Made by a program: the position numbers and the translations under genes
In this document: positions 1 through 10,815 of the stretch, one piece after another
How positions within the stretch are numbered: the stretch's first letter is position 1
Layout: every line of letters begins with the position of its first letter
The notes under the pieces: model-generated
Told to the model about the DNA's origin: nothing
Seen by the model: the letters and a program-made list of their open reading frames with translations, nothing else
Database searches by the model: none
NCBI GenBank assembly: GCA_032622095.1
Contig: CP136067.1
Span: 134,235,990 to 134,299,989 of the forward strand
From: Siphonodentalium dalli
Lineage: Eukaryota > Mollusca > Scaphopoda > Gadilida > Siphonodentaliidae
Direction: 5' to 3'
Length of the DNA: 64,000 nt

Positions 1-423
1 TTAATATTTCTGCAACGAACACCGCCCGTGCATTTAATTATTATAACCAATGCCATGTACTGATATACATATACATATAGCTTACAAAATTAACGACATT
101 AGGGAGACTTTTGAAATAATCCGACCTTAGGGAGACATCTCGACAAAGCTATATATATTTTAATATTCCATCTGTTGGTGGCGATTTGATCACATGTGAA
201 TAGTTCTGCAACGAACGCCACCCGTGCCTTTAATTATTATAACCAATACCATGTTATGATATACATATACCTAACAACATGAAACGACATTCGGGAGACT
301 CTTGAAATAATCCGACCTTAGGCAGACATCTCAATATATCATTTTCCATGCAACGTGCAGCTTCTGGGTATGGTGAGAGCATTTGGTATTAATAAAAAAA
401 ACATCTTTTATTGCTCATATTAA
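1..423. repeat. Local tandem repeat of about 196 bp
   Basis: The phrase GCAACGAAC followed by CGCC/ACCC and TTTAATTATTATAACC occurs near 12 and again near 208. Each is followed by a GGGAGACT...AATCCGACCTTAGG segment near 103 and 292. The same end sequence recurs at 1079-1135 and, in part, near 4010. It matches the right end and flank of the TIR element at 424-1100, so these are probably fragments of that element plus its flanking DNA, duplicated locally. I see no gene here. Confidence 0.6.
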
Positions 424-1100
424 AGATACGGGCGGTGTTGGCGGTGGGTATGCTGTTAAAATATTCATCTCCGTCAAAAACCGCCATAAACAGAAATAGT
501 AAAATATAGGCAGAATTTGTTGTTATATCATACAGAAATATGGCATAAACAGTATGTTATTGTCAATTGTTTTCATTTTGTTGTGCAAACAAAGGGAAAA
601 ACCGTTACGTTTCCTGACTTTTGTATAGATCCGGATATGGTAAGCATAAAGAGCGTTGTTTGTTACTATTTTTCTTATATGGAAATAATGAAGAGCGTTT
701 ATATAATGTTTGTGTGATTAACCAATATGATTGCGTTGTGTTTTGCGCATATTATGTAAAGAAAGGGAAAAACCGTTACGTTTCCTTGCTTTTGTTTAGA
801 TCCGGTTATGGTAAACATAAAGAGCGTTATTTGTTCCTTATATGGAAATAATAAAGAGCGTTTATATAATTTGTGTGTGGTCAACTACTATACTTGCGTT
901 GTGTTGTGTAAACAAAAGCAAAACTTCTGTAACACGAGCAGACTGCTTTTTACGCCACCATAGTGCACATTGAGGACAATATACTATTTACGCGCTGATT
1001 ATGTTTGCATATGATCAAAACTATATATTTTTTAATATTCCTTCTGTTGGTTGGGATTTGAACACATATGATATTTCTGCAACGAACGCCGCCCGTGCCT
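424..1100. mobile_element. TTAA-type MITE, family M1, copy 1
   Basis: It starts AGATACGGGCGGTGTT directly after TTAA (420-423) and ends CGCCGCCCGTGCCT followed by TTGA (1101-1104), an eroded TTAA. The ends are inverted repeats of about 20 bp. The interior has no transposase-like ORF and shares the phrase AAAGAGCGTT with the other copies at 3552 and 5180. The TTAA target is what piggyBac-group elements use; that assignment rests on target and TIR only. Confidence 0.7.
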
Positions 1101-1305
1101 TTGATTATTATAACCAATGCCATGTACTGATATAGCGTTTTATAAAGATTAAACCAGGTCCCCGCATTCGTGTATCGAGGGTTAAATTTCTCGCGTATGC
1201 TAGCATCTTAAATTATATCTAGTCATATCGTAAGACTATTGCAAGAATATGGCTTCAAAATATAAAGTACATATTATGTATCTCCATAACTTTGATTTTT
1301 AATAT

Positions 1306-1415
1306 GTGTCCCCCTAATACCGCATGTAGTGGTATTTATTGTATATGTCCCCCTAATATGGTTCATGTTGTATGTAAAACGACCAAACATTAGGGAGACG
1401 GTATTAGGGGGACAC
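1306..1415. mobile_element. Short 110-bp element with 17-bp terminal inverted repeats
   Basis: It begins GTGTCCCCCTAATACCG and ends with the exact reverse complement, CGGTATTAGGGGGACAC. An internal shorter copy of the motif (CCCCCTAATA) lies near 1350. This is the structure of a minimal MITE or foldback element. No convincing target duplication was found. Confidence 0.65.
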
Positions 1416-1599
1416 TTGGTATATATTTTTAAATATTATAATAGTCATCACAAATGACATAATTGATGGTTTTTCGATTAATACCAAATGCTCTCACCAC
1501 ACACAGAAGCTATGAAAATGCATAGAAAATGATATATCGAGATGTCTCCCTAAGGTCGGATTATTTCAACAGTCTCCCTAAGGTCGTTAGTGTTGTTAG

Positions 1600-1600
<1 letters not shown>

Positions 1601-1647
<47 letters not shown>
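1601..1647. repeat. (TA)n microsatellite
   Basis: Uninterrupted TA dinucleotides for about 47 bases. Confidence 0.95.
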
Positions 1648-1650
<3 letters not shown>

Positions 1651-3096
1651 TCCGAATGTATGCATGTCTATCTATGTTATGTATGTCTGTCCGCTATATA
1701 AATTAACAGCGAACCATATCGAGGGTTCACAAGGGGATAATAATGGTGCAGGTTTTAATTTTATAAAGTGACTGGGGAGTCTAATGGTGTCGTTTGGTGA
1801 TGCCAAATTGGTGCCGTTCTAGTCAAGGATGGGGAGGGAGGTGCACCAACATTGATAAAATGTATGTTTGTCACCGATTTTACCACACCTATATTATCGT
1901 CATCTTCATGATACCAGGAATATAAAGTTTTGGTGTATATTTAATGTTTCCACGCGGAGTAGCCATATTCGAGTCAGCGATGGATGCGGCAGGAAGGAAC
2001 ACCAAATGTGAAAAACAAATATTGTCGTTAATTTTTGTCAAATGTATATATCTTCATCTCCATGCTAAAATGACTCCAATTGTGAGATTTAAAGATAGTC
2101 ATGTGGCACTGTGGATCCTGTCCATGAATGGGGGGGGGGGGGTGTCAGAAACATTCATAAAAACGTTTGTCGTGATAGCTCCCAAACCTTATTAGATATA
2201 TCATCTCGAATGGCGTTGTAATATGCACATTTTGGCATATTTATAAGAGAATAACTACTTTGAGTAAGAGAAATATCTGTTCCCGTCAAATTTCCCTGGT
2301 GCAGTGTTCCATGTCACTCTGCTATGTACCATGTATTTTCGAAATTGTTTACCAATCTAGGATATTCGTTTATAGATAATGAGCATTTGTTAACTATTAC
2401 CTGGTGCAGAAAAGGCTATATATGGCACATACTAATTTACATTAGTCTACACTGAACTAATTTATGATTAGGAAATACAAAGTAACACACAAATGAGATG
2501 ACTGTATCTCGGAATTGGAAAGCTCACAAAATGCAATAACAAAATTGATAAATTTATAATGTTCTTTAAAATGTCAAATTATTATATGTTCACATTGGAC
2601 ATATTACAAGTTAGACACAATTCCATGCCTCCTTTTGTAGTTTTGCATACAAATGACTTCGTGGTGAAACCAATTAAGACATAACCGTCACTGTGGTCGC
2701 AATCATAATCACATGTTTATAAATATCAACACAATGTGTAGGAAAACATGCAAGTACAAAACAAACCAATGCTATGTTTCCCATATAAAAGGGCCAAACA
2801 ATTAAGGCGAAGGGCGTGTTCCAATTTGATTGTGTTTTTTTATCTTATTTTCAACGTGGTCTTGCCCACAACCAAATAACTGGATTTTCATTAAAACACG
2901 GTGTACAGGATAATTCCTCCCCAAACTAATAACATGCAAGCGGGCTGACAGATTTTGGACATGGTCCGATAAGGGAAACAAGCTTCAATTGAATTTTGAC
3001 CTAAATACTGGTCGGTGGTGAATTACATGTAAGACAATCTGCGAACACCGATTCGCTTACTTGGCCTGATTCAAAATAAGCAAGTCAAGATTCCCG
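1648..3096. other. Intergenic, no gene recognised
   Basis: Only short unrelated ORFs are present, and no splice-supported coding segment was found. A run of ten G residues lies near 2130-2140. I see no repeat structure beyond low-complexity AT-rich DNA. Confidence 0.5.
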
Positions 3097-3109
3097 CTCG
3101 TATTTACTA

Positions 3110-3545
3110 CGGATGGAAATATCTACACCCAAGTGCATGGTATACGGAGAATCGGCAAGATATCATATCTCGATACATATAAAGGCAAGAAGGCTCACGT
3201 TTTGCTCCAAGTTACTGCATAAAATTTATATTCTTATAAAAGGCATTGGTGGCAGTGTTTATCTCTGGGAATTCGATACCCTAGATCAGCTGCATACGAT
3301 ATACTTTATCATCTGTTGGCTGGGAGCACATTTGGATGTCACAAAAACCACCGAGTCACTTGGAAATCGGAATCTATCGCAAAATAAGCTCATCATTCGA
3401 GATTCCATGGCGCAATCACATTGAACGCGAGGGACATTTACGGTAGTTTTAAAAATGATTTAAATTTGGAAAGGTACCTCATGATTATTCCCCAAGACAT
3501 GGAATTTTCTATTATAATACTTATAATAGCTAACCATTGACTCCC
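3110..3545 (+). pseudogene. LINE ORF2 C-terminal fragment
   Basis: The reading frame from 3113 encodes TPKCMVYGES followed by HIKARRLTFCSKLLHKIY and ILIKGIGGS, then LGNRNLSQNK. The same run of phrases follows the reverse transcriptase domain of the degenerate LINE at 43560-43860. A frame change near 3420 is followed by remnants matching the region upstream of the LRTANHRL motif at 43980-44020. No RT core is present, so this is a dead 3' fragment. It was identified by comparison with the longer copy in the same window. Confidence 0.75.
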
Positions 3546-3551
3546 AATTAA

Positions 3552-4027
3552 AGATACGGGCGGCGTTGGCGGTGGGTATGCTGTTAAAATAATCACCTCC
3601 GTCAAAAATCGCCGTAAACAGAAAGAATAGTAAAATATAGACAGACCTTGTTCTTATACCAATCAGAAATATGCCATAAACAGTATGCTATTGTCATTTT
3701 TTGTACTTTGTTATGTAAAGAAAAGCAAAAAACGTTACGTTACCTGGCTTATGTTTAAATCCGAATATGGAAAACACAAAGAGCGTTTATATCTTTTGTT
3801 TGTGATTAACCAATAGAATTGCGCTGTGTTATGGAAACAGAAGCACAACTTATGTAACACGAGCAGGCTCTTGTTTACTACACCATCGTACGTATTGACG
3901 ACAATATACTATAAACGCGCTGATTATGTTTGGCATATGAACAAAACTATATATATTTTAATATTCCTTCTGTTGATGGCGATTTGAACAAATATGAATA
4001 CTTCTGGAACGAATGCCGCCCGTGCCT
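3552..4027. mobile_element. TTAA-type MITE, family M1, copy 2
   Basis: It starts AGATACGGGCGGCGTTGG after TTAA (3548-3551) and ends CGCCGCCCGTGCCT followed by GTAA (4028-4031). Block C copy 2 has the unoccupied site: CACAATTGAGACCTC at 44013-44026, where the four target bases read TTGA. The element therefore entered copy 1 after the block duplicated, or was lost cleanly from copy 2. It is 476 bp and non-coding. Confidence 0.8.
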
Positions 4028-4325
4028 GTAAGACCTCTCGAAGGGAAAATAACAAAAAGAAAGTAGGGACACTAAAGGAAGAATCCCAAACATGTCGACT
4101 ATATTTAAAACATGTGGGGCTAACAATTCAACTTAACGTGCGAGGCGATGGTCGACATCCGCTGTAAGCTTCTATCAAATCTATAGCACGAGCAACCGAG
4201 TAATGACACAAACATATAATTGCGTCAAAGTGAAGACAGAATCACTGTGAAACATCTTTCCATATTCACGAAATTAGGATTGATTAAACTAAACGACAAG
4301 CCTAGTGAATGGCAAAGACAGCGAC

Positions 4326-4665
4326 TGTGACGGAGATGATGGTGATGATCATGACGATAATGATGACTTGTAACCGCGATAACGATGATGGCAACGGGAC
4401 GACAATAGCAACGAGACTATGATCATGACTATGACGACGATGAGGATACTTATGATGGTGATGACGCCGTTGATGATGACGATGATGATGGTGATGATGA
4501 TACTAATGATGACGACGATAATGACTATATGTTTGACGATGATGATGTTGATGATGATGGTGATAGTGGTGGTAATGTTGACGACGATGATGATGGTGAC
4601 GAAAGTGATGATGTTGCTGACGATGATGATGACGATGGTGATGTCGACGAAGACCACGATGAATG
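4326..4665. repeat. GAT/GAC-rich trinucleotide array, copy 1
   Basis: An imperfect run of GAT, GAC, GGT and GTT triplets. It leaves long frames open on both strands (Met-, Asp-, His- or Ile-rich), but these come from the triplet repeat and are not genes. A longer homologous array lies at 44618-45048. Confidence 0.9.
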
Positions 4666-5179
4666 ACCACGACCGTCAAGCACAACGGCCATACTAATAT
4701 ATTGTACATATCTCTGTATACACGTTGTCACTCTGTTTTGCAAAACATTATGATTGAGTGTAAAAACAATTCACCAACAAAAACATCCACCATGTTATTC
4801 ATGTACACCATTGTATTACGGAACGGGACATATGCACATTGCAAATTATAATGAATGTACACGAAGACTAAACTATATGTTTAGATAAAAGTTAGAACAA
4901 ATACTTCGGGGTGCACCTGTCATATAGTTGCCTCTTGATCCGATCCGACACATAGTCAATTCGACTATTATAGTTACTGTACATGCAACAATAACAGTTG
5001 AGTATGACTATTTCTGCCTCATGAATTTGATAAATGAGACACAACCCATGTTATCAATATTGCTGAAGCACGGTGTTGTCTAGTGTACCAGTACCACGTT
5101 GAATTGTGATTGTCATAAAATCGTATGCAAGTAAATGTCATAATCCCGAAATATATAGTTGGAGTCTCCTATTATTTAA

Positions 5180-5674
5180 AGGTACGGTTGGCCTTGGTGG
5201 TGGGTATCCTGTGAAAATATTTCCACCCGTCAAAAACCGCCACAAACAGAGAGAACATCAAAATGTAGACAGAGTTTGTCAGTATACAAATAAGAAATAT
5301 CGCATAAACAGTATGTTATTGTCAAATGTTTGACCATTGTTATGTAAACAAAAGCATAAAAAGTAACTTTTCTGGTGTTTGTTTATATTATGATGGTAAA
5401 CATAAAGAGCGTTCTTTGTTGGTGAATTCCTGATATGGAACTAATAAAGAGCGTTTATGCCATTTGTGTGTGATTAGCCAGTAGCATTGTGCTGTCTTCT
5501 GTAACACAATCAGGCTCTTGCTTAGGTAAAATATAGTAGGTCTTTATGATAACACGCTGTTTACGTGATGGTCATGTTATATATGAACGAAACTGTACGC
5601 GTTTTAATGTTTTTTCTGTGTACGGTGATTAGAACAGATATGAATATTTTCGACAACTAAGGCCTCACGTGCCT
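5180..5674. mobile_element. TTAA-type MITE, family M1, copy 3, with empty site in the paralogue
   Basis: TTAA (5176-5179) precedes AGGTACGG. The right end reads CACGTGCCT followed by TTAA (5675-5678). Block A copy 2 has only one TTAA at this place (34538-34541), in CATTTAACTGAGTCGAGTC, so the target duplication is directly visible. The interior matches copies 1 and 2 of the family (CCGTCAAAAACCGCCA, AAGAGCGTTTAT) and is non-coding. Confidence 0.85.
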
Positions 5675-6400
5675 TTAACTGAGTCGAGTCACACTTGTCT
5701 GTGAACGAACCTCCGCAATGAACAGTTAATGCCATCGAAAATGACATAACTATGTGTTTATGCGTCAACTTGACTTTGTGTAATTTGTTGCACACCGCAT
5801 TTTGCATGAAGCTTCTACAGTTGAGTCACGATTAACATACAAAATGTGTCACAGTACGTTTGTATATATAGGCATTCGCCATACTACACATTTGATAAAA
5901 ACAAAGTCAACGTGGATTTGCTATTGTCAGTTTAAACTATGATAGTTAAATATAATGTTGAATTCAGGATCTGCCAGACCGGGTGATAACGGATTCGTCA
6001 CGCAATGTCCTTGACCGCGTCCGACTGCTTTATTACTCAGTAATTATCGCCCTTACTTGTGGTATGGATTCAGTCCCATCATCAATTATTGTTTGCACAC
6101 GTGAAACGTATACACAGGGACATAAAATTATGTTAACCTTGAAGGTGCATCAACGAACTGCACGAAACCACAAAGAAATGACATACTTCCTTGTACACGG
6201 TCTGCGATTTCGAATATATGCCCAGTAGCGACAACAAAATTTCCATTAATCGCATAGTCGTGACTATATGTGAGTAGTCCATTGTATAACAAACAAAACC
6301 TGCCATAATATAATGTCCACAATCGTCACGATTTTGAACGTCTTTTGTACTGTTTTCTAGCGCCACGTACACGCATATATATATTTATATATTTCCATCC

Positions 6401-6408
6401 TATATAAG
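6401..6408 (+). promoter_or_regulatory. TATA box of peptide gene, copy 1
   Basis: TATATAAG lies 100 bp upstream of the ATG at 6501. The copy-2 gene has the same sequence at the same distance (35271-35278). A transcription start about 30 bp downstream would give a 5' UTR of about 70 bp. The surrounding promoter is almost unchanged between copies. Confidence 0.65.
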
Positions 6409-6500
6409 ATCGTGTAACTCCTTGTCATTTTTCGTGCGATTGGTGCGATTGGAATATACTTCAAATTCAACCTCACATGTAACTTTGTGATTCTTCCACG

Positions 6501-6962
6501 ATGCGTGTGTTTGCTGTTTTGTGTTTGTTCCTAACCGTCCTGACTACCATCGGTGGGGTAGCGGTGCCATCAGGGAAACTAGTTATTAACAATCCGCCGC
6601 CGACAATACATGATCATGCACGGCGCGCATGTAACGTAGTGTGCGGTTATCGTTATCGATATTGGTGGAGATGTTGGTGGGTGTGTAAAGCCCTTGGTGG
6701 ACGGAAGAAAAGGGTGAGTCTGTATGCATTTTTTACGAAATGGATTATCTCATTCAGTTACAAAATTACACACCAGAATGGTTTATTTCTCATCTAAAGC
6801 GATATTCAAGAAATATAAATAATAGACAGAAAAACGACCGATAATACATAATTATATAGAGTCAGACTCTGTTGTTGTTGTTTTTTTGTTTTGTTTTTTG
6901 TTTGTTAGTTATTACCGAGAGTATCAAGGGTTATCATTCCACAATCCGCTCGAGTGCGGTAA
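6501..6962 (+). CDS. Secreted four-cysteine Trp/Arg-rich peptide precursor, copy 1 (antimicrobial-peptide-like)
   Basis: Proposed exons are 6501-6713 and 6909-6962, giving 88 residues. Residues 1-22 form a signal peptide (MRVFAVLCLFL core). A Pro-rich spacer ends in ARR (40-42). The core has cysteines at 44, 48, 58 and 62 (C-x3-C-x9-C-x3-C) around alternating Tyr, Arg and Trp. GGRKKR (66-71) is a classic amidation plus furin/convertase site. The donor AGG|GTGAGT is strong. A long T-rich tract precedes the acceptor GTTAG, and the phase-0 join adds LLPRVSRVIIPQSARVR and a stop. Unspliced reading would also stay open to 6797, but it would be frameshifted against copy 2, which favours splicing. 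A polyadenylation signal AATAAA lies at 7212. Known families with this layout (amidated, two disulphides, aromatic/Arg-rich, as in horseshoe-crab beta-hairpin peptides) are antimicrobial. I recognise no homologue by name, so function is inferred. Confidence 0.75.
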
Positions 6963-7548
6963 TCTGTAACCGAAAAACAACACAGTGTGGTTCTATATTT
7001 ATTACATACCCAAATACAAACAAAATTGGTACTATTATCAGCTTATCAGATCGAAATTCGTTTGTTTTCCACATAATGGCTTGCACCTATAATACAACAA
7101 CGGATGTGTATTAAACGCGAATAAGGTGTTAAGTGGGATTGTTCAGATAATTAGTTCAACCTTATTATCTCAGTATGAGTATTTAGTGAAAGAAAAATGT
7201 TAAAAGCGACCAATAAACTTCAAGTCTGAAGTACTGTATACATATTATGTGTAATAATGTTGTTTGTTTCTATTAGCACTTAAATAGAGTTCTCTGATTT
7301 GTTTTAAACATTACACTATTATCCTATCCAATGGATTAAGCCCAACAATGAGCAGATTTTAAGTCTTTCTGAATTGTAATACCCATCATTACTTCAGAAT
7401 GTGTTTTCTGAAATCTGTGTGAAATTTCTTCATGACATTTTGGTAAATGCGATTAATGTAACACGAACATTAAAAACCCATCTAACAACTTCAATTTATA
7501 AGATCACTTTCAATACTCTTATGATATGAAACACATTTAACATTTCAC
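6963..7548. other. 3' flank of peptide gene copy 1
   Basis: This stretch is conserved with copy 2 (35884-36464). It contains AATAAA at 7212-7217 as a candidate polyadenylation signal; copy 2 has AATAAG at the matching place. No further exon with a matching phase was found. Confidence 0.45.
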
Positions 7549-7552
7549 TTAA

Positions 7553-8182
7553 AGGTACTCAGTCCAATCAGACGGTCCCCATACCACCAAGATACAACAA
7601 CAACAACAACATTTCTACAAAATACGCTTTAGTGATCAGAATCGACTTATTGCAACAAAATAATGCTAACCACTGTCAACTGTGGTATCAAATTTCCCAA
7701 AACTTGTTATTTATCAACATTTTGTTCTACAAAATATGGCTGTATTATCACTAAAGTATCACGAAATTTGACCGTATTACCACTTGATTTTAGATTCATC
7801 CATCTTAGTCGGGCAGCTAGGTACACCCCTATGGACCCTCCAGGACTACTCCGGTGTACCTGGGCACCTCTAGAGTAGAATTCCGGATGTTAACAAGAAA
7901 TCAACCTGGCCGCATATGACGTTATCCAAGATGGCGCCCATGAGGGTCGGAAAATTACGCGATTTTACCATGTCTATTTATATGACGATTGTGGAGAAAT
8001 GACCGTTTGACCACGTGTTTATGGGCTACATATTACACATCTCGAGAAATAACAAACTTCAAAATCGATATCTGATCACTCTGAGCTTTGATAAGTGGGT
8101 TCCTCGACTAGAATCAAATATGTTTTACCCCCCGAAGCCAAATAAATAGTAATTTGGGAGCGTCTGATCGGATTTAGTAACG
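7553..8182. mobile_element. TTAA-type MITE, family M2, with empty site in the paralogue
   Basis: TTAA (7549-7552) precedes AGGTACTCAGTCCAATCAGA. The right end is the imperfect reverse complement (TCTGATCGGATTTAGTAACG), followed by TTAA (8183-8186). Block A copy 2 has a single TTAA at 36465-36468 (TTTCACTTAATTTATGACTTC). A second, partial family member starts at 50888. The element is 630 bp and non-coding. Its right 136 bp is part of the downstream tandem repeat. Confidence 0.8.
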
Positions 8183-10815
8183 TTAATTTATAACTTCTGC
8201 ATAAAATAACATATTGCTGGTGCAGTTGTTTATGTCCATGATGTCATACATGAAGATCACAGAGGAAGCTTAATAATTTTTTTATTAAAGACATTATACA
8301 ATTATTTCCATGTAGAAACCAACCGCTCATAAACAGTGTTCTCGATTTTAAAATGTTCATGTTATGTATGTTGATCAACGGAAAGTTGGGCTGAGATTAG
8401 CTGAGATGAGGTCCATAACAAATCCCAGCTGACCACCATATATGTTAACACTGTGGCCGCCTACCTCCAGTTGAGTTTGAGTGGACATAACTGCTTATAA
8501 CATTTGTTACATTGTGCTGAAATCTGCATCTGCTTTATTCTTCATTATACCATATGGGGGCATGATGTCGTTATTGGAATCACTGAACTAAATGGTTTCC
8601 CATAAGCGACAGTGTTAACGTTTCGGCCAAATTCACTGAATTGAAGCCTGCAGGCCATACCAGTGATGTTTACCCAGCTAGATTGACACCAGTTGCAGTG
8701 ATCACGAAAATGCAAGAAAAATCATAGGTCATGTGTTTACTTTTTAAAATAAATCCCCATGTCTACGACAGGGCTATCTCACAGCCAAATTTGATCTGGT
8801 AAAACCCAGAACTACATCAGGTAGTTAAATACATTTCCCGCTCACAACATTCCATTCCCCCATTCATTCACCAGTTTAAATTATTTAGATATTATGTACA
8901 AATTAAATAAACGCGATGTCACCCTTTAACAACGTGTCGCATGTATCAGGTGAAGGTCATTCTTTGATAAATAACAAACTTCAAAAATCGACATCTGATC
9001 ACTCTGAGCTTTGATAGGTGGGTTCCTCGACTAGAATCAAATATGTTTTACCCCCCGGAGCCAAATAAATAGTAATTTGGGAGCGTCTGATCGGATTGAG
9101 TAACTTTAATTTATAACTTCTGAATAAAATAACGTATTACTGGTGCAGTTGTGTATATCCATGGTGTCATACATGAAGATCACAGTGGACGCTTAATCAT
9201 TTTTTGTATTAAATACATTTTACAATTATTTCCATGTAGAAAACAACCGCTCATAAACAGTGTTCTCGATTTGAAAATGTGCATGTTATGTATGTTGATC
9301 AACGGAAAGTTGGGCTGATGTGAGCTGAGATGAGGTCCATAACAAATCCCAGCGGACCACCATATATTTTAACACTGTGGCCGCCTACCTCCAGTTGAGT
9401 TTGAGTGGACATAACTGCTTATAACATTTGTTACATTGTGCTGAAATCTGCATCTGCTTTATTCTTCATTATAGCATATGGGGGCATGATGTCGTTATAG
9501 GAATCACTGAACTAAATGGTTTCCCATAGGCGACAGTGTTAACGTTTCGGCCAAATTCACTGAATTGAAGCCTGCAGGCCATACCAGTGATGTTTACCCA
9601 GCTAGATTGACACCAGTTGCAGTGATCACGAAAATGCAAGAAAAATCATAGGTCATGTGTTTACTTTTTAAAACAAATCCCCAAGTCTACGACAGGGCTA
9701 TCTCACAGCCAAATTTGATCTGGTAAAACCCAGAACTACATCAGCTAGTTAAATACATTTCCCGCTCACAACATTCCATTCCCCCATTCATTCACACAGT
9801 TTAAATTATTTAGATATTATGTACAAATCAAATAAAAGCAATGTCACCCTTTAACAACGTGTCGCATGTATCAGGTGAAGGTCATTCTTCGATAAATAAC
9901 AAACTTCAAAAATCGATATCTGATCACTCTGAGCTTTGATAGGTGGGTTCCTCGACTAGAATCAAATATGTTTCCCCCCCCCCCCCCGGAGCCAAATAAA
10001 TAGTAATTTGGGAGCGTCTGATCGGATTGAGTAACTTTAATTTATAACTTCTGAATAAAATAACGTATTACTGGTGCAGTTGTGTATGTCCATGGTGTCA
10101 TACATGAAGATCACAGTGGACGCTTAATCATTTTTTGTATTAAATACATTATACAATTATTTCCATGTAGAAACCAACCGCTCATAAACAGTGTTCTCGA
10201 TTTGAAAATGTGCATGTTATGTATGTTGATCAACGGAAAGTTGGGCTGAGGTGAGCTGAGATGAGGTCCATAACAAATCCCAGCTGACCACCATATATGT
10301 TAACACTGTGGCCGCCTACCTCCAGTTGAGTTTGAGTGGACATAACTGCTTATAACATTTGTTACATTGTGCTGAAATCTGCATCTGCTATATTCTTCAT
10401 TATAGCATATGGGGGCATGATGTCGTTATAGGAATCACTGAACTAAATGGTTTCCCATAGGCGACAGTGTTAACGTTTCGGCCAAATTCACTGAATTGAA
10501 GCCTGCATGCCATACCAGTGATGTTTACCCAGCTAGATTGACACCAGTTGATTACGAAAATGCAAGAAAAATCATAGGTCATGTGTTTACTTTTTAAAAT
10601 AAATCCCCAAGTCTACGACAGGGCTATCTCACAGCCAAATTTGATCTGGAAAAACCCAGAACTACAGCAGCTAGTTAAATAAATTTCCCGCTCACAAAAA
10701 TCCATTCCCCCATTCATTCACCACTTTAAATTATTTAGATATTATGTACAAATCAAATAAACGCGATGTCATCTGTTAATAACGTGTCGCATGTATCAGG
10801 TGAAGGTCATTTTTC
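8047..10815. repeat. Three tandem copies of a 922-925-bp unit
   Basis: Units start with AAATAACAAACTTCAAAA at 8047, 8969 and 9894 and are nearly identical over their whole length. Each includes the right end of MITE M2 plus flanking DNA with GTGGCCGCCTACCTCCAGTT. Block A copy 2 has one partial equivalent (about 36465-37290). The repeat therefore amplified after the MITE entered copy 1. A C homopolymer interrupts unit 3 near 9975. I see no gene inside; the longest ORF (10400-10582, minus strand) is not conserved as protein. Confidence 0.9.

Larger units (their letters stand above)
284..1587. repeat. Inverted repeat pair, arms of about 110 bp
   Basis: The left arm (284-393) contains GACTCTTGAAATAATCCGAC and ends near TTTGGTATTAAT. 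The right arm (1477-1587) reads as its imperfect reverse complement, from ATTAATACCAAATGCTCTC to CTCCCTAAGGTCG. The arms enclose the separate TIR element 424-1100, so an older palindromic element may have been invaded by a younger one. No coding sequence lies inside. Confidence 0.6.
3097..4780. repeat. Segmental duplication block C, copy 1
   Basis: This block matches 43565-45150 in the same order and orientation: LINE 3' end, then a stretch containing GTCGACTAT and CAACCGAGTAATG, then a GAT/GAC-rich array, then CGGCCAT..ATT..TGTACAT..CTCTGTAT and ATTATGATTGAGTG. Copy 1 carries a MITE (3552-4027) that copy 2 lacks. Copy 2 carries a SINE (44038-44332) that copy 1 lacks. On its right, copy 1 abuts block A copy 1 directly at about 4780. 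Confidence 0.8.

Noticed and set aside
4349-4743. Overlapping Met-, Ile-, His- or Ser-rich ORFs on both strands
   Set aside because: All are products of the GAT/GAC triplet array; several frames are open on both strands at once. The same applies to 44597-45150.
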